The notes below the pieces were generated by a model. The model did not search any database and was not told the DNA's origin. It saw nothing but the letters and a program-made list of their open reading frames with translations. 64,000 bases of DNA from Natrinema marinum (GTDB lineage: Archaea; Halobacteriota; Halobacteria; Halobacteriales; Natrialbaceae), in contig NZ_CP100763.1 in NCBI RefSeq assembly GCF_024296685.1, positions 62,001-126,000 on the forward strand. The letters are read 5' to 3'. A program made the translations under genes and the position numbers. Numbering within the stretch: the first letter of the stretch is position 1; each line of letters opens with the position of its first letter. Shown here one piece after another: positions 16,260 to 24,993 of this stretch.

Positions 16260-18590
16260 TCAGCGAACCGAGTCGAGTAGCAGCTTCTGTTCGACCCGTT
16301 TGACCTCGTGTTGCACGTCGCGGACGGCGTCGATGTTCGCCGAGATCGAACTAATTCCCTCGTTGACGAGGAATCGGGCCATCTCGGGTTTCGAGCCCGC
16401 CTGCCCGCAGATGCTCGTATCCACGTCGTGCTCGCGGCAGGTCTCGATCACGTTGCCGATCAGCCGGAGGACGGCGGGGTGGAGCTCGTCGAACCGGTCG
16501 GCGACGTTCTCGTTGTTCCGGTCTACGGCGAGCGTGTACTGGGTCAGGTCGTTGGTGCCGAACGAGGCGAAGTCGATGCCCGCTTCGGCCATTCCCTCGA
16601 CCGACAGCGCCGAGGCCGGCGTCTCGATCATCGCACCCCAGCGGCGCTTCTCGGGGTCGATCCCCGCCTCCTTCATGAGTTCCTTCGCCTGCAGCACGTC
16701 TTCGGCGTCGTTGACCAGCGGGAACATGATCTCGACGTTGTCGTAGCCCATCTCGTAGAGTCGGCGGAACGCCTCGAGTTCGTGGGCGAAGACGTCCGGC
16801 CGGTCGAGCGAGCGCCGGATGCCCCGGTAGCCCAGCATCGGGTTGTGCTCGTTGGGCTCGTCGTCGCCGCCCTCGAGCTGGCGGAACTCGTCGGTCGGCG
16901 CGTCGAGGGTGCGAACGCGGACGGGACGCGGGTAGAACTCGTCGGCGACGCCGCGGATGCCCTCGACGAGTTCTTTGATGTAGGCGTCCTCGCCGTTCTC
17001 CTCGATGTAGTTGGCGGGCGTCTGGTTCAGCGAGAGAATCATGTGCTCGGTTCGCAGGAGGCCGACGCCGTCTGCACCCGTCGCGGCCGCGCGCTCGGCG
17101 GCCTCCGGGATGGAGACGTTGACCTTGACCTCGGTCGCGGTCATCGGCTTGACCGGCGACTGCGGGCGGACCTCCTCGACAGGTTCGGTCTCCTCGTCGG
17201 GCTCGACCGTCGTCCCCTCGAGTACCGATCCCTTCTCGCCGTCGAGAGTGACGACTTGCCCGTCCTCTAGGACGGTCGTCGCGTTGGTCGTGCCGACGAT
17301 GGCGGGGACACCGAGTTCGCGTGAGACGATGGCGGCGTGGCTGGTCATGCCGCCCTCGTCGGTGATGATCCCCGAGGCGCGCTTCATCGCGGGCACCATG
17401 TCGGGCATGGTCATCTCGGTGACGATGATGTCGCCCTCGCCGACCTTCGCCAGGTCGTCGAGTTTGGTGACGATCCGTGCGGGGCCGCTGACGGTCCCCG
17501 GACTCGAGCCCAGCCCGTCGACGAGCACGTCGCCGGAGGAACTCGCGTCGGCCGCGCCGCCCCCGCTTTCGGCCGCCTGGACGCCGCTGCCGTCGGTCAG
17601 CCCCTTCGAAGCGTCTCCGCCGCTGGCTGCCTCGGCGGCGTCGCCGCTCTCGTCGATCGTCGTGATCGGGCGGGACTGGAGCATGTACACGTCCTCGTCG
17701 ACGATCGCCCACTCGACGTCTTGGGGCTCGTCGTAGTGGTCCTCGACGCGCTCGCCGAGGTCCATGAGATCGTCGATCTCGTCGTCGGAGACGACCCGCT
17801 GGGTCCGCTTGTCCTCCGGCACGTCGCGCTCGACGGTCTGGCCGGTTTCCTCGTCTTTCTCGTGCATCACCTTCTTCTCGGCGATGGTAACGTCCATCGA
17901 CCGGTCCTCCCGATCGATGACGTAGTTGTCCGGCGAGACGGCGCCGGAGACGACGGCCTCGCCGAGTCCCCAGGCGGCTTCGATGATCATCGTCGGATCG
18001 CCCGTCGAGGGGTGACTCGTAAACATCACGCCCGACTTCTCGGCGTCAACCATCTGCTGGACGACGACCGCGATGTTGACCGCAGAGTGGTCGAAGCCCT
18101 GCTCTTGGCGGTAGTAGATCGCCCGCTGGGTAAACAGCGAGGCCCAGCACTCGCGGACGCGATCGAGCAGGTCCTCCTCGGTGACGTTGAGGAAGGTCTC
18201 CTGTTGCCCGGCGAAGGAGGCGTCGGGCAGGTCCTCGGCGGTCGCCGACGAGCGCACCGCGACGAACGCCTCGCCGTCGCCGACCTCGCGGTAGCTCTCG
18301 AGAATCTCTTCGCGGAGGTCGTCGGGGAACGGCGTCTCGAGGATAAGTTCCTGTGCGCGGTCGGCCGCGTCGGCCAGCGCGGCCGAGTCGTCGACGTCGA
18401 CGTCGACGGCCGCGAACAGCTCCTCGTCGATTTCGGCTTCTTCGATAAACGATCGATAGGTCCCGGCGGTTACGACGAATCCCGGGGGAACGGGTAGCCC
18501 AGCACCCGTGAGTTCGCCCAGGGAGGCACCTTTACCGCCGACCTTCTCGAGGTCGCCGGCACTGATCTCGTCCAGCCAGAGTACAGCCAT
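16260..18590 (-). CDS. ppsA: phosphoenolpyruvate synthase
   Basis: A 776-residue pyruvate, water dikinase that makes PEP from pyruvate and ATP for gluconeogenesis. The ATP-grasp domain covers about residues 1-312 ('GGKGASLGEL', 'AVRSSATAEDLPDASFAGQQ'). The swivelling phosphohistidine domain has His418 in 'GGMTSHAAIVSRE'. The C-terminal PEP-binding barrel has 'LLRTEHM' near 511 and a CGQAGSKPEM motif near the end. Between the first two domains is an unusual Gly/Ser/Ala-rich linker of about 40 residues (313-353). ATG 18590 matches the family start MAVLWLDEI; the upstream in-frame start is rejected. Confidence 0.95.
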   Translation of the reverse strand: MAVLWLDEISAGDLEKVGGKGASLGELTGAGLPVPPGFVVTAGTYRSFIEEAEIDEELFAAVDVDVDDSAALADAADRAQELILETPFPDDLREEILESYREVGDGEAFVAVRSSATAEDLPDASFAGQQETFLNVTEEDLLDRVRECWASLFTQRAIYYRQEQGFDHSAVNIAVVVQQMVDAEKSGVMFTSHPSTGDPTMIIEAAWGLGEAVVSGAVSPDNYVIDREDRSMDVTIAEKKVMHEKDEETGQTVERDVPEDKRTQRVVSDDEIDDLMDLGERVEDHYDEPQDVEWAIVDEDVYMLQSRPITTIDESGDAAEAASGGDASKGLTDGSGVQAAESGGGAADASSSGDVLVDGLGSSPGTVSGPARIVTKLDDLAKVGEGDIIVTEMTMPDMVPAMKRASGIITDEGGMTSHAAIVSRELGVPAIVGTTNATTVLEDGQVVTLDGEKGSVLEGTTVEPDEETEPVEEVRPQSPVKPMTATEVKVNVSIPEAAERAAATGADGVGLLRTEHMILSLNQTPANYIEENGEDAYIKELVEGIRGVADEFYPRPVRVRTLDAPTDEFRQLEGGDDEPNEHNPMLGYRGIRRSLDRPDVFAHELEAFRRLYEMGYDNVEIMFPLVNDAEDVLQAKELMKEAGIDPEKRRWGAMIETPASALSVEGMAEAGIDFASFGTNDLTQYTLAVDRNNENVADRFDELHPAVLRLIGNVIETCREHDVDTSICGQAGSKPEMARFLVNEGISSISANIDAVRDVQHEVKRVEQKLLLDSVR

Positions 18591-18612
18591 CTCTAGTTGT
18601 GTGATCACTGGA

Positions 18613-18622
18613 ACGAATAAAG
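18613..18622 (-). promoter_or_regulatory. TATA-like box of ppsA
   Basis: CTTTATTC on the minus strand is about 27 nt before the ATG at 18590, consistent with a near-leaderless transcript. Confidence 0.45.
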
Positions 18623-18841
18623 AAGGTTGCGAACGGTCGCGCACAGTCGCAACTCGAGACTGAATGAGTTTCTATCAGGCGAAGCGCTCGGAGAGCCGGG
18701 CGGCCAGAAATCGTCGGTAAATCGAACGCGTTAGGGCGTTGCAAACGGGATATCGTCGGCGCTCGAACGCCCTTCGCCGACGTGACGATTCGCGGATTGT
18801 TCGTCCATAGCGATTAAACAACCTCGGTGACTGTCGTGGGT

Positions 18842-19417
18842 ATGGACCTTCGAAATCCGTTCAGATGGGCGATCGTCTATCGGCTGGTCGCGGTCGGGTC
18901 GCTGGTGCTCGGTCTGGCGCTGGTCGCGCTCGGTCTCGTCATCGGGTTCGGCGGTGCGGTCACGGTGCTGTTCACTGCTCCGCTCGATCCCGGTCCGGCG
19001 ATCGAGCAGGCGAATCCCGTGATCACCGTGGTCTTCGCCGTCCTCGGCGTCGTCGTCTGGCAACTCGGCAAGACATACGCGCTGTTCGCCACTCTTCCCC
19101 GCGCGGCGGGTCGGGCCGCCGGCCGTCAGGTCGACGCCAACCGTGTCGCGAGCGAAGTGCGTGACAGCCTCGAGGAGCGACTCACCGATCTGGAGTCCGA
19201 AATCGAAGCGACGCGCCGGGCCGTCGAGGCCCTCGACGACGGCGATCGACGACTGACCTACGACGAGCGCGAGCACCGCGAGGAAGCGTCGTCGGAATCG
19301 GAACCGAATCCGTCGTCGGATCGGGGACCGTCACCACCCTCGAGCCCGAAACAGACCGGGAGCGACGGCGATATCGGATCCGATCACGCCGATAGCAGCG
19401 GCGACCCGCTCGCCTGA
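18842..19417 (+). CDS. membrane-anchored coiled-coil protein
   Basis: A 191-residue protein. Two membrane helices (about 10-40 and 58-80) are followed by a cytoplasmic helical segment with a coiled-coil pattern (about 100-140, 'SLEERLTDLESEIEATRRAVEAL'). The tail is Ser/Asp/Pro-rich and disordered. The start ATG 18842 is chosen because the helix begins right after MDLRNPFRWA. It is convergent with the PhzF-family gene. No known family; a scaffold or membrane-tethered adaptor is a guess. Confidence 0.78.
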   Translation: MDLRNPFRWAIVYRLVAVGSLVLGLALVALGLVIGFGGAVTVLFTAPLDPGPAIEQANPVITVVFAVLGVVVWQLGKTYALFATLPRAAGRAAGRQVDANRVASEVRDSLEERLTDLESEIEATRRAVEALDDGDRRLTYDEREHREEASSESEPNPSSDRGPSPPSSPKQTGSDGDIGSDHADSSGDPLA

Positions 19418-19425
19418 GCCGCTTC

Positions 19426-20325
19426 TCATGCCTCGAGGATCTCGTCTTCCTCGTCGTCGGGGACGGCGATCGAGCCGTCGAGAACGGTCACGCCGCGACC
19501 GCCGACCCGCACCGCTTCGTCGAGTCGCACGCGGACCAGTCCCGGCCGGTCGACGTAGTGGCCCTGCTCGAGGCGGAGTTCCTCCGGCAGGTCGTCGTCG
19601 AACGCGCCGAAGCGATCGAGGTACGCGCCGACGGCCCCGCTCGCGGTGCCCGTAACGGGATCCTCCGGGACGCCGGCTCCCGGCGCGAACATGCGGCCGT
19701 GGAGCGTCGAGTCGCGCTCGAGCGCGTCGAAAGTAAAGAGGTAGATTCCGGTCGCGTCGACCGCGTCGGCCAGATTCTCGATCGCGCGCATGTCCGGCTG
19801 GGCGCTCCCCACGTCTGAGAGGTACGTGATCGGGACGATCAGGAACGGCAGCCCGGTCGAGGAGACGGCCAGCGGGAGATCGGCGCTCGCGCCCTCGAGC
19901 GCGGCCGCGTCGACGCCCAGTGCGTCGGCGACCCGATCGTAGCCGATATCGACCTCGCGGATCGTCGGCTCGTCCTGGGTCATCCAGACCGTTCCGTCCG
20001 ATTCGACGTCGATCTCGAGGACGCCAACGTTCGTCTCGAGGGTGGTCGTTCCCGGCTCGAGGCCCTCGTCGCGGAGGTGCGCGAAGCTGCCGATCGTCGC
20101 GTGACCGCAGAGGTCGACCTCCTGGGAGGGAGTGAAGTAGCGGATTCGACGGTCGGCGGCGTCGCTCGAGCGGAGAAACGCCGTCTCGCTGACGGCCATC
20201 TCGTCGGCGATTGCCTGCATCTGATCGGTCGAGAGTCCGTCCGCGTTCGGGACGACGCCCGCCGGATTGCCGGTCAGCGGTTCGTCGGTGAACGCGTCGA
20301 CCTGCAAGATCCGAATCGTCTTCAT
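19426..20325 (-). CDS. PhzF-family isomerase
   Basis: A 299-residue enzyme of the PhzF/diaminopimelate-epimerase fold. Seen are the N-terminal 'FTDEPLTGNPAGVV' (residues 12-25), the catalytic Glu47 in 'VSETAFL', 'GHATIGSFAHL' near 78 and 'DPVTGTASGAVGAYL' near 222. These family motifs are all intact. PhzF itself isomerises a phenazine precursor, but most archaeal members have unknown substrates and there are no phenazine genes here. The start at 20325 removes ten non-family residues given by a start at 20355. Probably a housekeeping isomerase of unknown substrate. Confidence 0.88.
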   Translation of the reverse strand: MKTIRILQVDAFTDEPLTGNPAGVVPNADGLSTDQMQAIADEMAVSETAFLRSSDAADRRIRYFTPSQEVDLCGHATIGSFAHLRDEGLEPGTTTLETNVGVLEIDVESDGTVWMTQDEPTIREVDIGYDRVADALGVDAAALEGASADLPLAVSSTGLPFLIVPITYLSDVGSAQPDMRAIENLADAVDATGIYLFTFDALERDSTLHGRMFAPGAGVPEDPVTGTASGAVGAYLDRFGAFDDDLPEELRLEQGHYVDRPGLVRVRLDEAVRVGGRGVTVLDGSIAVPDDEEDEILEA

Positions 20326-20480
20326 ACGACGTGGGTCGGCCGACCGGCGTATCAATCCTCGGTCTATCGATCAAAACGGCTCCTGTTCGTAGCGAGCGGG
20401 TGAGGACCGCAATTATCTCCAGACTACTGCTGGATGCTGCGTCTCCCCCGACGACCGCGCGTGGCGTCACCTCGGCTGTG

Positions 20481-21209
20481 TCACTGGAACGAGAAGGTCG
20501 TCTCCGAATTCGGTGCGATCGTTTTCATCATCGCGGCAACCACGTCGTAGTCCGGTCGCGGCTCAATTTCACAGCTCGATGCTTTCAACGTCGAGACAAG
20601 TTCGACGTGAACGAGCGCGTCCTCGAACGGAACGGTCGCGTGAGCCGTCGTCCCGTAGGCTGCCGTCGACGCCGCGCTGACGAGCGCGGTTCGCGTCTCG
20701 CCGTCGTACTCGTAGGAGACCTCCTCGTAGTTGCCACTGCTTTTGGTCTCCTCGAGGAATCCGTCGGTGACGGCGGCGTAGGAACACCGAATCTGAACGT
20801 CGACGTAGGCGTTGCCATCGCTTCCGAACCCGTCTCGAGTCGCGTTCGCCTGCCACCGGTCGTCGTACTGGTCGGTCGTACTCGTCTGCCAGCCACAGGG
20901 GTAGTCGATGGTAATCGGCAGTGCGGTCCCGGCCGCGTCGAACGGCGTGAGGGCGCTTGCGTCATCGGCGACTTGCTGACACGCGGGGTCGCCGTCGCTG
21001 TGTCCGGGCGTACATCCACCGCCATTGCTATCTTCGTTTTCGTCGGCCCCTTCGTCTCCGGAGCCGTCCGTCCCCGTGTCGGTGGAATCGCTCGTGTCGC
21101 CGGCACAGCCGGCGATGCTCACCGCCCCGGCAGTGAGTCCGGTCGCAAGTAGTCGGCGGCGGCTATACGGCTGTCGTGTGTCGTCCGCGGTCGTCTCGGA
21201 TGCGTTCAT
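20481..21209 (-). CDS. Tat-exported lipoprotein, unknown
   Basis: A 242-residue protein with a twin-arginine motif (SRRRLLATG, residues 16-24) and a lipobox AGC near 35. An acidic Asp/Gly/Thr linker covers about 40-65. The mature domain of about 175 residues holds four Cys (CTPGHSDGDPAC, a PCGW segment and C near IRCSYAA) that could form disulfides. No enzyme motif is seen; the domain looks beta-rich. The start codon overlaps the stop of the preceding gene (ATGA), so the two are translated together. Confidence 0.82.
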   Translation of the reverse strand: MNASETTADDTRQPYSRRRLLATGLTAGAVSIAGCAGDTSDSTDTGTDGSGDEGADENEDSNGGGCTPGHSDGDPACQQVADDASALTPFDAAGTALPITIDYPCGWQTSTTDQYDDRWQANATRDGFGSDGNAYVDVQIRCSYAAVTDGFLEETKSSGNYEEVSYEYDGETRTALVSAASTAAYGTTAHATVPFEDALVHVELVSTLKASSCEIEPRPDYDVVAAMMKTIAPNSETTFSFQ

Positions 21210-21595
21210 GATTCTGGTTCGGTGAGTGCAAGTAGCGTGCCGGTGCTGTTCGATGAGAAGACATGGCTCGCGGTGAGGGCGCCCGGTTTCTCGAGCGGGC
21301 CGGGTTCGTTCGGTGCGTGGCCGGAGTTGGCGACATCGATCCGGTACATCGCAGTGCCGTCTGCGGCGCCAGTGTTCGAGGAACCCGCCGCCGCCGATCG
21401 TTCGGTCCGCGTCGAATTGTCGGCATCGTCGTCGCCATTCCCGTCTCCGTTGTCTCCCCCCGGCGAACGACTGTCAGTCGTCGACGAACAGCCAGCCAAC
21501 CCAACTATTCCGGCAGTCCAGAGCGGCTTCAGCGCCGTTCGTCGATCCCACTGAGAACGGCCCGTTTTCCGTTCCCTTTCAGTCCATCTCCCCAT
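21206..21595 (-). CDS. truncated beta-propeller-type lipoprotein (stub)
   Basis: A 129-residue product. An arginine pair (DRRTALK, 18-19) and lipobox GLAGC near 36 are followed by an Asp/Gly/Asn linker, then 'AMYRIDVANSGHAPNEPGPLEKPG'. That last stretch is the typical opening of haloarchaeal PQQ-like/BamB-type beta-propeller proteins, which normally run to 380-450 residues. Here the frame stops about 25 residues later. It reads as the N-terminal stub of such a protein, perhaps kept because its end is coupled by ATGA to the next lipoprotein. It may also be a true pseudogene. Confidence 0.55.
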   Translation of the reverse strand: MGRWTERERKTGRSQWDRRTALKPLWTAGIVGLAGCSSTTDSRSPGGDNGDGNGDDDADNSTRTERSAAAGSSNTGAADGTAMYRIDVANSGHAPNEPGPLEKPGALTASHVFSSNSTGTLLALTEPES

Positions 21596-21828
21596 TCATT
21601 CGGTTACGTAGAAGTATTTACTTATAAATGGGCGACCTATTCAAATAGTGTTCACGTGCGGACAGTACTAGGGGAAAGAACCGAATTTCACGGCTACACC
21701 GGGATATAGCCGTAGAAATCGCTGCCGCGACGTATGCCATATCCGTCCGCTGTGTGCAGCAATACGGTGTCAGCGTCCAGTCCGTTTCGAGGCGTTCGAT
21801 GTCCCGTCTCGCTTGCGCGCCGGCGCGC

Positions 21829-23166
21829 TTAGCGCTCACCGATCCAGCCTGCGAGATCGGTGACGACTCCCTCGGCCACGTTGTTCCGAACGGTGTAGGC
21901 GAACTCCACCGACGGTCCCTCGCCCGGCATGAACAGGTGATCGAGGTCGCCGTCCGTCTCGAACGTCGTCTCGGACTCCCCACCGAGTTCGGACCGCCAG
22001 CGCTCGAGGTCGTCCGCGACGGAGACCTGGAAGTCCCGCCCGCCCTGCAGGAAGTACGCCGGCACGTCGAGTGCCGCCGCGGTACCGACGTGATCGTAGG
22101 CGGCGAGGCTGTCCCAGAACGCGCCGGGCTTACCGAGGAGCGTCTCCGTTGGCTCGTACTCGCCCGAGCGGACCCGCTCGATCTGGCCGGCCCATCGGTC
22201 GTGGATGGCCGCCAGGTCGTCCCACTCGATGGAGCCGACCGAGACCTTGTGCTCGAGTTGCTCGAGGGTCAACTCGTGGTACGGCCGGGCCGGCGCGGCC
22301 AGGCCGACAATCCCGGCGAGACTCCCGTCTCGAGCGGCGATCCGGGGTGCCGCCCGGCCCCCGAGACCGTGCCCGACGACGACGATGCGATTCGGGTCGA
22401 CGCCGTCGACGTTTCGGAGTCGCTCGACGGCGACCAGCGCGTCGTCGACGGTGACGCGATCGAGGGTGTACGAGCCGGGGTCGACGTCACAGGTGGGGAT
22501 TCGCTTGTCGTAGCGGAGGGCCGCGACGCCGTTCGACGTGAGGCCCTCGGCCAGATCCTTGAGCGCCTTCGTGCCGCCGCGGTCGTTGTTTCTGGTCCCC
22601 GCACCGGCGTCGTGGACGAGGACGACGCCGGGGACCTCCCCCGACTCCGCCGTGGGCGTCGTGACGGTTCCCGGCAGCGAACAGTCCGCGACCGAGAGCG
22701 TCACGGTCCGCTCGGCGATCGCGTTCGGATCGACGTAGGCCGGTCGGGCGTAGCCGTCGACGATCCCGCAATCGAGGAGCCGCGATTTCCCGTCGACGAC
22801 AGCGCGGAAGTCGTGGTCGCCGCCGTCGAACGACAGCGTCAGATCGACCGCCGTCCGGGTTCGCTTGGCCGCCGTCTTCGTCTCGGCGACCTCCTCGAAC
22901 GAGCCGCTGACCGATCCGTACGCCATCCAGAGCCGCTCGAGTCGGGCGGGATCGCCGCGTTTGTCGCGTTCGCGCTCGGCGAACCGTTCGCTGGCTCGCT
23001 CGAAGTTCTCGTCTGCGAAGTCGTCGATCAGCGCCGTCGCCACGTCGGTGGGTGTAGTCGGGCCGCCATCACCTGTCGAGTCCGAGAGTAGGTCGGAACA
23101 GCCGGCCACTGCTGACGCCGTCGCCGTCGATACCGCCGCGAGTACGGTCCGCCGTCGGGGTGCCAT
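21829..23166 (-). CDS. lipoprotein with alpha/beta-hydrolase fold lacking the nucleophile
   Basis: A 445-residue protein. A Tat-like signal (RRRTVLAAV, 4-12) and lipobox AGC near 23 are followed by a DUF3887-like domain (about 40-145) and an alpha/beta-hydrolase domain (about 155-445). The expected nucleophile elbow reads VVGHGLGG at 263-270, with Gly267 where the catalytic Ser should be (usual GHSLGG). The rest of the triad is visible: an Asp in 'LQGGRDFQV' and a His in 'DLDHLFMPG'. The protein is exported and lipid-anchored. It is either a pseudoenzyme with a binding role or one that works without a serine. The start at 23166 fits the signal peptide. Confidence 0.87.
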   Translation of the reverse strand: MAPRRRTVLAAVSTATASAVAGCSDLLSDSTGDGGPTTPTDVATALIDDFADENFERASERFAERERDKRGDPARLERLWMAYGSVSGSFEEVAETKTAAKRTRTAVDLTLSFDGGDHDFRAVVDGKSRLLDCGIVDGYARPAYVDPNAIAERTVTLSVADCSLPGTVTTPTAESGEVPGVVLVHDAGAGTRNNDRGGTKALKDLAEGLTSNGVAALRYDKRIPTCDVDPGSYTLDRVTVDDALVAVERLRNVDGVDPNRIVVVGHGLGGRAAPRIAARDGSLAGIVGLAAPARPYHELTLEQLEHKVSVGSIEWDDLAAIHDRWAGQIERVRSGEYEPTETLLGKPGAFWDSLAAYDHVGTAAALDVPAYFLQGGRDFQVSVADDLERWRSELGGESETTFETDGDLDHLFMPGEGPSVEFAYTVRNNVAEGVVTDLAGWIGER

Positions 23167-23292
23167 CGTTGTCGGACCCTCCACGGTGTGTCGGATAAGT
23201 ACGAGGTCGATTCTCTGTGACTGTGTTCGGCTTTGATATACGAAGTCGACGGCTGGTGTCACGCGCCGATGGGTGACGGCCGGCGGCGGCGC

Positions 23293-24732
23293 TCAATCGT
23301 CGCTCGCTTCCTCGAGCGGGTCGCCGTGGTCGGCCATCGGCGGCAAATCCCCCGAGGCGTGGGTGCCGACCGGCGGCCGGTTGACCTCCGCGGCGGACGA
23401 GTTCTCGAGGTCGGTTCCCGCGTCGTCCTCGAGCGACGCCATCTCGCCGTCCGCTCGAGCGTCCTGATCGATCCGCATCGAACAGAACTCCGCGCCGCAC
23501 ATCGAGCAAAAGCGCGCCTCCTTGTAATTGTCGCCGGGTAGCGTCTGGTCGTGGAACGACCGCGCGCGCTCGGGGTCGAGCGCGAGGCGGAACTGCTCGC
23601 GCCAGTCGAAGTTGTATCGCGCCTCCGAGAGCGCGTCGTCCCAGTCGCGCGCGCCAGGTCGTTCGGTCGCCACGTCGCCGGCGTGGGCGGCGATCCGGTA
23701 GGCCGCCAGCCCGTCCCGAACGTCCTCCTCCTCGGGGAGCCCGAGGTGCTCTTTCGGCGTGACGTAACACAGCATCGCGGCGCCCGCTTGGGCCGCTATC
23801 GCCGCACCGATGGCGCTCGTGATGTGGTCGTAGCCCGGCGCGACGTCTGTCACGAGCGGTCCGAGCACGTAGAAGGGTGCGCCGTCGCAGACCTCCTGCT
23901 GGCGCTCGACGTTCTCTGCGACCCTGTGCATCGGGACGTGGCCAGGTCCCTCAACCATCACCTGGACGCCGTGGTCCCAGCCGACCCGCGTCAGTTCGCC
24001 CAGCGTGTCGAGTTCGGCGTACTGGGCCTCGTCGCAGGCATCTGCCAGACAGCCCGGTCGTAGGCTGTCGCCGAGGCTGAAGGTGACGTCGTGTTCGGCG
24101 AAGATCGCACAAATCTCGGGGAACACCTGATACAGCGGGTTCTGTTCGCCGTGTTCCTCCATCCACTTCGCCATGATCGACCCGCCGCGAGAGACGATTC
24201 CGGTCTTTCGGCCGTCGGTCAGCGGCAGGTGCTCGGCGAGGATTCCGGCGTGGATCGTCATGTAGTCGACGCCCTGCTTGGCCTGCTTTTCGATGATCTC
24301 GAGCAACAGGTCGGTCGTGATAGCCGCGGGACTGCCCGCCTGCTTGACCGCCTCGTACAGTGGCACCGTCCCGAGAGGAACCGGCGAGTGCTCGACGTGG
24401 GCCTCGCGGATCTCGTCTAGGTCGCTGCCGGTGCCGAGGTCCATCACCGTGTCCGCACCGTAATGGACCGCGGTGTGGAGCTTCTCGAGTTCCGTCTCGA
24501 GGTCGCTGGTCGTCTCGCTGTTGCCGATGTTGGCGTTGACCTTCGTCGCGAACTCCCGGCCGATGATCATCGGATCGAGCGCGTCGTGGTTTCGGTTGGC
24601 CGGGATCACGGCCTGTCCCTCGGCGACCTGTTCGCGGACGTATTCGGGGTTTCGGTTCTCTCGCTCGGCGATGCGTTCCATCTCGGGCGTGACCGTCCCG
24701 TCGCGGGCGGCCTGCATCTGGGTTTGCGGCAT
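23293..24732 (-). CDS. thiC: phosphomethylpyrimidine synthase ThiC
   Basis: A 479-residue radical-SAM enzyme that turns aminoimidazole ribotide into hydroxymethylpyrimidine phosphate for thiamine synthesis. Family blocks are all present: 'NANIGNSE' near 68, 'DTVMDLGTG' near 93, '[10 protein letters not shown]' near 180 and 'VEGPGHVP' near 252. The C-terminal 4Fe-4S ligands Cys409, Cys412 and Cys417 lie in [12 protein letters not shown]. After them is an extra acidic tail of 60 residues that looks disordered. It stands alone. The start lies about 28 nt after a TATA-like box embedded in an inverted repeat, suggesting repression by a thiamine-responsive regulator rather than a TPP riboswitch, for which no fold is seen. 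Confidence 0.95.
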   Translation of the reverse strand: MPQTQMQAARDGTVTPEMERIAERENRNPEYVREQVAEGQAVIPANRNHDALDPMIIGREFATKVNANIGNSETTSDLETELEKLHTAVHYGADTVMDLGTGSDLDEIREAHVEHSPVPLGTVPLYEAVKQAGSPAAITTDLLLEIIEKQAKQGVDYMTIHAGILAEHLPLTDGRKTGIVSRGGSIMAKWMEEHGEQNPLYQVFPEICAIFAEHDVTFSLGDSLRPGCLADACDEAQYAELDTLGELTRVGWDHGVQVMVEGPGHVPMHRVAENVERQQEVCDGAPFYVLGPLVTDVAPGYDHITSAIGAAIAAQAGAAMLCYVTPKEHLGLPEEEDVRDGLAAYRIAAHAGDVATERPGARDWDDALSEARYNFDWREQFRLALDPERARSFHDQTLPGDNYKEARFCSMCGAEFCSMRIDQDARADGEMASLEDDAGTDLENSSAAEVNRPPVGTHASGDLPPMADHGDPLEEASDD

Positions 24733-24733
24733 C

Positions 24734-24769
24734 GATAACTAGGTTATACTACGGTGTTATATAGTTATC
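24734..24769 (-). promoter_or_regulatory. inverted repeat and TATA box before thiC
   Basis: GATAACTA at 24734-24741 is inverted as TAGTTATC at 24762-24769, with a TATA-like ATATAAC between them on the minus strand. The repeat brackets the core promoter, as an operator would. Confidence 0.5.
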
Positions 24770-24993
24770 TCCGATCTCGAGACGGCGGCGCGACGCGTAG
24801 CGACCCTCGGCCTCGAGACCCGCCCGATTGAGTACCACACGCTCCCTAGTGGCGGGTTTCTGACGGCGTTCGTCGGGGGCGTCCGATTCGACCTCGAATC
24901 GATGACTGTGACGTTAGCATTGGAAATATATGCGTTTGAACGTCATACAAATTTACAATAGTTTCATTGGCTGCGGCGAAGCGGGTACTATGT

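Noticed and set aside
18731-18808. A 25-codon minus-strand frame between ppsA and the membrane coiled-coil gene
   Set aside because: Too short to support without conservation data, though its composition is protein-like.
21754-23091. Long plus-strand frame opposite the hydrolase gene
   Set aside because: It is antisense to a clearly coding gene and only reflects the GC3 bias of the minus strand.
24733-24990. TPP riboswitch before thiC
   Set aside because: The thiC start lies directly after its core promoter, leaving no leader long enough to form the thi-box fold.
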